This document shows positions 7,591-12,668 of a stretch of DNA of 12,668 bases, in pieces; the first letter of the stretch is position 1; each line of letters starts with the position of its first letter. This DNA is from an uncultured Eubacteriales bacterium (GTDB taxonomy: Bacteria; Bacillota; Clostridia; Oscillospirales; Oscillospiraceae), in assembly GCA_900549705.1 (NCBI GenBank), contig URPI01000051.1:1-12668 (forward strand). The letters run 5' to 3'. The notes under the pieces are model-generated. The model made no database searches, had not been told where the DNA came from, and saw only the letters and a program-made list of their open reading frames with translations. The position numbers and the translations under genes were made by a program.

Positions 7591-8808
7591 TCACCCCTTG
7601 GGGGCAATTCGGTTTCCGGGCAGACGCACAATCACCTTTTTCAACTCCAGCATGGTAAGACTGCGCAGGAGCGCACCGGAGGAAATTCCGGTTTCGGCGA
7701 TGATGTCATCCACCCCCTTCGGGGTGCCATGAAGGGCATCCACAATTTTCTGTTCCTCTGCCGACAGCGCGGGCAGGGATATGTTTATGTCAATATAAGG
7801 CGCGGAGGCCTTATTGTCAACGTCTTTTTTAGAAACGGGCGGTTCTTTCCCGGGTTTTTGTTTCATTTTCGATGCAGCAGAAACCGCTTTCAGCATCACT
7901 TCCGCTCCCTTTGCCGGTTCTGCCTTTCTGATTTTATCCGGGAACAGCGACTGATATTCCCGGAGCACATCCCAGCCGCAGGTGACGGAACCTGCCCCTT
8001 CGTTCAAAAGCCGGTTGCTGCCCACAAAGCTGGGCAGGTCAATGTTGCCGGGGACAACATACACATCCCGCCCCTGGTTCAGTGCCTGACGGGCGGTATT
8101 CAGCGCGCCGCTGCGCTCCGGCGCTTCCACCACCACCGTTGCAACGCTCAGGCCGCTGATGATGCGGTTGCGCCGGGGAAAATTCCATTTAAACCCCGGT
8201 GTTTTTGGCAGGAACTCTGACAGGAGACAGCCGCACTGCTCCACCTGCCAGAAAAGCGCCTTGTTTTCTCTGGGAAATACCACATCCACACCGGTTCCCA
8301 GCACGCCCACCGTGGGTCTTCCGCTTTGCAGCGCTCCCGTCATAGCCGCGGCATCAATACCGGCTGCCAATCCAGACACCACCATGCCGCCGCACCGGCT
8401 GATTTCCAGCCCCAGCCGCATGGCGGTCGCCTGTCCGTAGGCGGTGCTTCTGCGCGTTCCCACCACGCTGACAACAGGAACCCCGTCAAACTGCGGCAGC
8501 GTCCCCTTGTAATAAAGCACCGGGGGTGGGTCGTAGATGTTGAACAGCCGCCTGGGGTAAGCCGGGTCAAAGATGGTCAGGATACGAATCTGCTCCCGCT
8601 GGCAGTATTCCAGCACCTTTTGATAGGGGGAAAGATCTTTTTCTGCCAGGGCGATTTTTCCCTGACCGGTGATGGTGGGAAAGGCATCAAAGTCCCCCGA
8701 CTCCGCCTGATAAACACCCTGCGGTGTCTGGAAGGACTGCACCAGCTGTAGCTTTTGGTGGTCGTTGAGATTGGGTCTGTGTGCCAGCCAGAGCCAGTAT
8801 TCCAGCAT
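7591..8808 (-). CDS. dprA: DNA-processing protein DprA
   Basis: DprA binds incoming single-stranded DNA during natural transformation and loads RecA. It is also conserved in bacteria not known to be competent. The 405-residue protein has an N-terminal helical region (1-70) and a Rossmann-like core with VVGTRRSTAYG (115-125), SGLAAGIDAAAM (145-156), VLGTGVDVVFPREN and FPRRNRIISGLS (210-221). A low-complexity K/P/A linker (about 296-345) leads to a C-terminal winged-helix domain (345-405). In SGLAxGIDxxAHxGAL the usual histidine is methionine here (M156). The ATG follows GGAGGGG by six bases and lies 18 bases after the methyltransferase stop. Whether the host is competent cannot be told from this window. 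Confidence 0.95.
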   Translation of the reverse strand: MLEYWLWLAHRPNLNDHQKLQLVQSFQTPQGVYQAESGDFDAFPTITGQGKIALAEKDLSPYQKVLEYCQREQIRILTIFDPAYPRRLFNIYDPPPVLYYKGTLPQFDGVPVVSVVGTRRSTAYGQATAMRLGLEISRCGGMVVSGLAAGIDAAAMTGALQSGRPTVGVLGTGVDVVFPRENKALFWQVEQCGCLLSEFLPKTPGFKWNFPRRNRIISGLSVATVVVEAPERSGALNTARQALNQGRDVYVVPGNIDLPSFVGSNRLLNEGAGSVTCGWDVLREYQSLFPDKIRKAEPAKGAEVMLKAVSAASKMKQKPGKEPPVSKKDVDNKASAPYIDINISLPALSAEEQKIVDALHGTPKGVDDIIAETGISSGALLRSLTMLELKKVIVRLPGNRIAPKG

Positions 8809-8826
8809 TGCCGCCCCTCCCCTCTT

Positions 8827-9576
8827 TTAATTTTTCATTTGCCACATGACGATGGCCGCCGCCACTGCCGCATTGAGGGACTCACAGTGGGGATTCATCG
8901 GGATGATCAGCTTTTTATCCGCCGCATCCAGAATTTCCCGGCGCACGCCCTGTCCCTCGCTGCCAATCACGGCAGCCATGGTGCCCACATCGGCCTGGCG
9001 GATGTCCACCGCCTGTGTGTCCAGCGCCGTCACCGCAATGGGAATGCCCGCTGCGGTGCAGCGCTGCCTTGCTTCTTCCCATGTAGTTGTGATGACCTGG
9101 GTGCGGAACACCGCCCCCATGCTGGCGCGCACCACCTTATGGCTATAGGGGTCGGCACAGCCTTCCAGCAGTCCCACCGGAATGTCCAGAGCATCCGCCG
9201 TCCGCAGGATGGTGCCCAGATTGCCCGGGTCCTGAATGCCGTCCAGCAGCAGCATTCCCTTCTTTGCCGCAAAGGGAGGTTCTTTCGGCAGGCGGCACAG
9301 GAACACCGCCCCCTGGGGAGAGGCCATTGGGGAAATGGATTCCATCACATCCCCAGGAACCCGCACCAGCCGGACGTGCTCCGGCAGCGCCGCCTCCACA
9401 CCGTCAGACAGGATAACCGTTTCCAGCCCCGGGCAGTACCGCACTGCCTCGCCCAGCAGCTTTGTACCGTCCGCCGCAAACAGTCCGGCTGCTTCCCGCT
9501 CCTTTTTGGAAGCGAACAGCCGCTTGACCTGCTGTAGCAGGGGATTTTTCCGGGAGGTAATTCGTTCTTCTCTCAC
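8827..9576 (-). CDS. TrmH/SpoU-family RNA 2'-O-methyltransferase
   Basis: This 249-residue SAM-dependent enzyme of the SPOUT (knotted) class is expected to methylate ribose 2'-OH in rRNA or tRNA. An N-terminal substrate-binding domain (about 1-95) contains SRKNPLLQQVKRL. The catalytic domain has all three SpoU motifs: DGIQDPGNLGTILRTADA (112-129, with N120 and R126), VIGSEGQGV (203-211) and IPMNPHCESLNAAVAAAI (225-242). The target nucleotide cannot be read from sequence; RlmB, TsnR or mitochondrial MRM3-like roles are all possible. The start is GTG overlapping the ktrA stop as GTGA, so translation is probably coupled. A GGAGG lies further upstream than ideal (about 13 bases), in keeping with dependence on coupling. 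Confidence 0.92.
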   Translation of the reverse strand: MREERITSRKNPLLQQVKRLFASKKEREAAGLFAADGTKLLGEAVRYCPGLETVILSDGVEAALPEHVRLVRVPGDVMESISPMASPQGAVFLCRLPKEPPFAAKKGMLLLDGIQDPGNLGTILRTADALDIPVGLLEGCADPYSHKVVRASMGAVFRTQVITTTWEEARQRCTAAGIPIAVTALDTQAVDIRQADVGTMAAVIGSEGQGVRREILDAADKKLIIPMNPHCESLNAAVAAAIVMWQMKN

Positions 9577-10220
9577 AGCTTCTGCATTGCCTCCAGCGCC
9601 GCCATATCGCCCAGCACTGCCAGCACATCATCAGCCTTTATCCGATAATCCGCGGAGGGAGAAACCGTGGTTTTTTCCCCATTCTTTGCTGCAATGATAT
9701 TGATGTCCATTTTTGCCCGGACATTCAGCTCCCGCAGCGTCTTGTCTGCCCAGGACTTGGGGGCGGGTACCTCCAGAATGCCATAATCGCCGGACAGCTC
9801 GATATAGTCCAGCACATTGTGGGAATGGAGAATCCGGGCAAGCCGCTGTGCCTGATCCATTTCCGGTATCACCACCCGGTCAACCCCCAGCTTTTTCAGC
9901 ACACGGCTATGAATCTCATCGTGTGCCTTGCACACAAGATACGGAACGCCCAGCTCCTGCAAATTCATCACCGTCAGTACCGAAGCTGCCAGATTGTCGC
10001 CAATGGCAATCACGGCACAGTCGAAATTCCGAGCGCCCAGCGCCCGCAGCACTTCCTTGTCCTGTCCGTCACCCACCACAGCGTGAGTCACATCGTTGCT
10101 CAGCTGCTGTACCAAATCCGAGCGCACGTCCATTGCCAGCACCTCTGCACCCAGCTGACACAGATTTCTTGCCAGACTGGATCCAAAACGCCCCAAACCA
10201 ATTACCATATAGGATTTCAT
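9573..10220 (-). CDS. ktrA: Potassium uptake regulatory subunit KtrA/TrkA
   Basis: KtrA forms the cytosolic ring that gates the KtrB potassium channel in response to nucleotides. This 215-residue protein has one RCK_N domain with the Rossmann loop GLGRFG (8-13) and acidic D31 at the end of strand 2, and one RCK_C domain (about 135-215). The single RCK pair and short length fit KtrA rather than the doubled TrkA of enterobacteria. RCK_C domains of some Firmicutes KtrA proteins bind cyclic di-AMP, but whether this one does is unknown. The ATG at 10220 is preceded by AGGTGA with six-base spacing; an ORF extension of 15 codons upstream would overlap ktrB and add non-family residues. It lies 16 bases after ktrB. 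If ktrB is truly broken, this subunit has no partner in the window. Confidence 0.93.
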   Translation of the reverse strand: MKSYMVIGLGRFGSSLARNLCQLGAEVLAMDVRSDLVQQLSNDVTHAVVGDGQDKEVLRALGARNFDCAVIAIGDNLAASVLTVMNLQELGVPYLVCKAHDEIHSRVLKKLGVDRVVIPEMDQAQRLARILHSHNVLDYIELSGDYGILEVPAPKSWADKTLRELNVRAKMDINIIAAKNGEKTTVSPSADYRIKADDVLAVLGDMAALEAMQKL

Positions 10221-10236
10221 TTGATTCACCTGTCCT

Positions 10237-11609
10237 TTAGCCAATGAGCAGGCTGGTTTCCGCATAGCGGAACCGCTCCACCGCCTGATTCCCCATGAGG
10301 AAGCCCAGGCTGATGGTCAGCACACCCACCCGTCCAAAATACATAAATATTATAATCAGAATTTTTGCCGGAACGCTCAATAGTCCTGTGGCACCGGCAG
10401 TCAGCCCCACCGTTGCCAGAGCGGAAATGGCTTCAAACAGCCCGTCAGTGAAGCTCACCGGAGACGTGGCGCACACGAAAATTCCGCCCAGCACAGAAAG
10501 CAGCACCATCATCAGGGAAATGGTCATGGCATTGAGCGCCTGCTCCTGGGGAATGGTGCGGCAAAAGGCCGACACATTGCTTCTGCCGCGGGCACGCGCC
10601 CAGATAAACAGCAGCACCACCAGGAAGGTGACTGTTTTCAGTCCACCGGCAGTGGAGCCGGAGGAACCGCCAATGAGCATCAGCACCATGGATACCGCCT
10701 TGCCTCCCTGGGTCAGCCCGGCCTGATTGATGGCATCAAAACCGGCAGTCCGCAGGGTAACAGACTGGAACAGGCCGCCCAAGAGCTTGCTGCCCACACT
10801 GAGATTGCCCAGGGTTTTCGGGTTGTTCCATTCCAGGATGCAAATCAGCGCCCAGCCGGACACAATCAACATCGCTGTGGCCAGCAGCACCAGCCGGGAA
10901 TAAACCGACAGCTTTTTCCAGCTGCGCTTCTCGGCAATGTCCTGCCAGACCAAAAAGCCCAGGCCGCCCAGCACCACCAGCGCCCCCAGGGTCAAAAGCA
11001 CCACCGGGTCATTTTGAAACAGCAGCAGGCTGGAGCCAGGCTCCATGGAGCCAAAAATATCAAAGCCCGCATTGCAAAAAGCGGAAATGGAATGGAACAC
11101 GCCCCAGCGCAATGCACGCACGAAGCCATACTGAGGCCAGAACCACAGCGTGAGAATCAGCGCACCGGCTGCCTCAAATCCCAGGCTTCCAAAAATCACC
11201 ATGCGTTGAAGCCGCACCACACCGTCCATCTCATTGAGGGACAGTGCCTGCGCTATCAGCATCCGCTGCCGCAAGCCCACCTTTCGGCGAAACAGAAAAA
11301 TCACCAAGGTAGCCGCCGACATAAAGCCCAGGCCGCCCAGCTCTATCAAACACAGCAGCACCACCTGCCCGAAGCCGCTCCACTGGGTCCAGGTGTCAAA
11401 GGGGGTCAGCCCGGTGACACAGGTGGCAGAGGTAGCAGTGAACAGCGCCGGCAAAAACTGGCACCGGAGCGTGAAGAAACGGGAAGCATCAAAAGCCCGG
11501 TGCCCAGCAGAATGATTCCCAGAAAGCACAGGGCAATCAGCTTCGTTGCACTCATAGACACCTTGCGCCGTCTTACCTTTTTCTGATTTTCCCGCTGGAA
11601 AACATACAA
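10237..11609 (-). CDS. ktrB: Potassium channel subunit KtrB/TrkH, interrupted by a single-base frameshift
   Basis: KtrB is the membrane pore for potassium uptake. The gene is split over two frames. The first (TTG start at 11609, eight bases after AGGAGG) encodes a basic N-terminus and helix ATKLIALCFLGIILLGTGLL, then LPVSSRSGASF. At the T5 run (11453-11457) the family sequence continues in another frame as LPALFTATSATCVTGL. One more T there would give an unbroken 457-residue protein. All four pore-loop glycines are present in the restored numbering: TATSATCVTGL (G67), FCNAGFD (G182), TLRTAGFD (G290) and LATVGLTAG (G402). The GGSSGSTAGG gate region and the FGRVG arginine (R427) are also kept. 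The choice is between sequencing or assembly error, a recent null mutation and -1 slippage on the T-run. Starting at 11529, as the open frame suggests, gives an artificial N-terminus lacking the first helix. Confidence 0.85.
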
Positions 11610-11662
11610 TTTATATTCCTCCTCTTGCAGGACATACTATGCCATTTTTTACTCAGTTTTTT

Positions 11663-11691
11663 ATTATAAGCGCAGACTATTCATTTTGCAA
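11663..11691 (-). promoter_or_regulatory. Sigma-A-type promoter of the ktrB-led block
   Basis: On the minus strand the -35 box TTGCAA (11686-11691) and a perfect -10 box TATAAT (11663-11668) are separated by 17 bases. Transcription should start near 11656, giving a leader of about 47 bases before the TTG start of ktrB. That leader is too short for a ydaO-type cyclic di-AMP riboswitch, which sometimes controls ktr genes. A small palindrome, ACCAA-TACG-TTGGT (11720-11733), lies upstream of the -35 box and could be a regulator site, but the evidence is weak. Confidence 0.75.
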
Positions 11692-11743
11692 GTCTTTTTA
11701 ATAACGCGGCGGGGATTGTACCAATACGTTGGTGCCCTAACCC

Positions 11744-11765
11744 AAAAACGCCCGCTTGTGCGGGC
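11744..11765 (-). terminator. Rho-independent terminator after the kinase-like gene
   Basis: The minus strand reads GCCCGC-ACAA-GCGGGC followed by G and five T residues: a 6-bp all-GC stem, a tetraloop and a T-run. It lies about 190 bases beyond the stop codon of the kinase-like gene and about 50 bases before the -35 box of the next promoter. It therefore separates the two transcription units. The 3' arm can also pair with a second AAACGCCCGC copy at 11821-11830, described among the findings. Confidence 0.85.
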
Positions 11766-11767
11766 TC

Positions 11768-11870
11768 AGATAATAGATAAGAGTGAATAAATAATAGATA
11801 ATAATTTTTATGCGTATTTCGCGGGCGTTTCACTTATTCACTATTCATTATTATCTATTATCTCTTATCT
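11768..11870. repeat. Inverted pair of degenerate 7-bp tandem-repeat arrays
   Basis: The left arm (from 11768) reads in heptamers AGATAAT, AGATAAG, AGTGAAT, AAATAAT, AGATAAT. The right arm, read on the minus strand from 11870, reads AGATAAG, AGATAAT, AGATAAT, AATGAAT, AGTGAAT, AAGTGAA. The arms face each other across a GC-richer centre and align without gaps over about 38 bases at roughly three quarters identity, so the region can fold into a long AT-rich hairpin. No gene lies inside. It may be a miniature mobile element or a dispersed repeat. The bases at 11871-11943, between it and the kinase-like gene, show nothing I recognise. Confidence 0.7.
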
Positions 11871-11943
11871 AACAAGAATGCTTTCGCAACAGAACAGCCC
11901 AGTAAATGACAACAACTTCCCCGCTGCCAATCGCGCCACACAA

Positions 11944-11971
11944 TTCATACCCAATACTTCATACCCAATAC
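11944..11971. repeat. Perfect 14-bp tandem duplication across a stop codon
   Basis: TTCATACCCAATAC occurs twice in direct succession (11944-11957 and 11958-11971). On the minus strand the first unit met contains the TGA stop (11959-11961) of the kinase-like gene, and the second copy lies in the 3' untranslated region. Because the stop comes first, the duplication does not lengthen the protein; it looks like a slippage event. Confidence 0.9.
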
Positions 11972-12465
11972 TGCTTTCCCCAGGTTTCAAAATCCCACTG
12001 CTGCATATAGTCGTTGCATTCAAAATCGATATAATACAGCTTTCCGTCCTGCACCACAAAATTGGTGGGATAGTAGTCAATATTGGTATTCGCCGGGTAC
12101 AAAAGGCTGCACATTTTCTCCATCTGGCGGTAATAGTCCGGCTGCATTGCCCCTTCGGCAACCAGTTGGGCAATGGTTTTGCCTCGGATATAGGTTTTCA
12201 GAATGCGCTCCTGCTGCTCGTCTGCATCCAGCAGCTCCGGCATGGGAATGCCGATTTTCTTCAAGCGGGCATAGTCCCGCAATTCGGACTGGAATTTGTT
12301 GCCAAACTGATAGTAGTCGCAAGGCTCGTGGTGCAGCTGCTTGAGGACAAATTCATTTCCGGCTTCATCCGCAGCCAGATAGGAATAGCCGCCCTTGCCC
12401 TTCCCCAGCAGCTTTTTGATGGCAAATTCTTTTCCGTTGACCGTTAATTTCTCTGGAATATCCAT
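11959..12465 (-). CDS. Small protein-kinase-like fold protein, 168 residues
   Basis: This protein has the core of a eukaryotic-like or Bud32/RIO/Kdo-type kinase in only 168 residues. A glycine-rich loop GKGKGGYS (21-28) is followed by FVLKQL with likely ATP-binding K42, and by an acidic residue (E61) in a predicted helix. The catalytic-loop equivalent is IDYYPTNFVV, with D130 and N135, and YIDFEC carries D147 as the metal-binding DFG analogue. All key positions look intact, so activity is plausible. The C-lobe ends soon after, as in atypical kinases. The substrate is unknown; protein, lipid A-type sugars and small molecules are all possible. There is no signal peptide or membrane helix. The ATG is preceded by GGAGG with eight-base spacing. 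The gene stands alone between repeats, with its own terminator. Confidence 0.75.
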   Translation of the reverse strand: MDIPEKLTVNGKEFAIKKLLGKGKGGYSYLAADEAGNEFVLKQLHHEPCDYYQFGNKFQSELRDYARLKKIGIPMPELLDADEQQERILKTYIRGKTIAQLVAEGAMQPDYYRQMEKMCSLLYPANTNIDYYPTNFVVQDGKLYYIDFECNDYMQQWDFETWGKQYWV

Positions 12466-12496
12466 GTTGTTTTCCTCCTAATGAATGGCGCGCACC

Positions 12497-12566
12497 GCTG
12501 TAGGGGTCAACGATTCGTCGACCCGTCGGCGGCTCTGCCGCCGCAATCCTGCCGTACCCCCTGTAG
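12497..12566. repeat. Hairpin-rich intergenic repeat upstream of the kinase-like gene
   Basis: Two strong inverted repeats lie together: a 10-bp stem GGGTCAACGA/TCGTCGACCC (12504-12524, one mismatch that becomes a T-G pair in the minus-strand transcript) and a 7-bp GC stem CGGCGGC-TCT-GCCGCCG (12527-12543). Imperfect outer arms, CTGTAGGGG and CCCCCTGTAG, enclose them. This looks like a dispersed repeat of the kind seen between genes in gut Clostridia, not a gene. It would lie in the leader of the kinase-like gene if the promoter is further right. From 12567 to the end I see no gene, only another CTTGGCTTCCCCCGAGG segment (near 12615-12631). Confidence 0.55.
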
Positions 12567-12668
12567 TAGACTGTCCTGACTAATAATTTACGAACAGCCA
12601 ACGGCGATGCGTTTCTTGGCTTCCCCCGAGGGTGTTGCAGAGCGCAGCGAATCTTTCAAAATTATGAT

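Noticed and set aside
11406..11529. ktrB beginning at the ATG-like start of the longer open frame (11529)
   Set aside because: Its first 25 residues are out of the family frame, and the true first membrane helix lies in the other frame upstream with a strong ribosome site.
11610..11662. Cyclic di-AMP (ydaO-type) riboswitch before ktrB
   Set aside because: The predicted leader is only about 47 bases, too short for that aptamer, and I see no suitable conserved core.
11720..11733. Palindrome ACCAA-TACG-TTGGT as a defined operator
   Set aside because: Five-base arms alone are too weak to name a regulator, so it is mentioned only as a possibility with the promoter.
11768..11870. Possible CRISPR array
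   Set aside because: The units are only seven bases, degenerate and without unique spacers, and no cas gene is nearby.
12365..12601. Minus-strand open frame of 78 codons upstream of the kinase-like gene
   Set aside because: It runs through the hairpin repeat and overlaps the kinase-like gene in another frame, with no family features.

Overview
This 12.7 kb window looks like chromosomal DNA of a moderately GC-rich Clostridia member, possibly of the Oscillospiraceae/Ruminococcaceae type. The grounds are the dprA-topA-trmFO order, the folate-dependent TrmFO enzyme, a Ktr-type potassium transporter, strong AGGAGG-type ribosome sites and hairpin-rich intergenic repeats. The taxonomic placement is inference. 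Every gene I can support is on the minus strand, and the long plus-strand reading frames are antisense shadows.

Right part (11610-12668): a short repeat-rich stretch at the right edge precedes a small 168-residue kinase-like gene (11959-12465). A perfect 14-bp tandem duplication lies across its stop codon. Downstream are an inverted pair of degenerate 7-bp repeat arrays (11768-11870), a Rho-independent terminator (11744-11765) and a clear sigma-A-type promoter (-10 TATAAT, 17-bp spacer).

Main block (112-11609): this promoter faces a tightly packed run of ten genes, read right to left. They are ktrB (potassium channel subunit, frame broken by one base in a T-run), ktrA (its RCK gating subunit), a SpoU/TrmH-family RNA methyltransferase, dprA, topA, trmFO, plsX, rnc, an APH-fold sugar-kinase-like gene and a beta-propeller protein of the GINT1 N-terminal type. 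Gaps are 14-70 bases, or there are ATGA/GTGA or 8-base overlaps, and a terminator-like hairpin with a T-run follows the last gene (22-50). The whole block could therefore be one operon, although internal promoters cannot be excluded.

Functionally the block joins potassium homeostasis, RNA modification and processing (the methyltransferase, TrmFO, RNase III), DNA handling (DprA, topoisomerase I) and the first step of phospholipid synthesis (PlsX). The last two genes differ in character: a NahK-like kinase and a predicted carbohydrate-linked propeller stand where acpP, smc or ftsY are often found around rnc. I see no CRISPR array, rRNA, tRNA, transposase, phage gene or recognisable defence system. 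The most notable points are the ktrB frameshift, the inverted heptamer arrays, the kinase/propeller pair and the histone-like tail on topoisomerase I.
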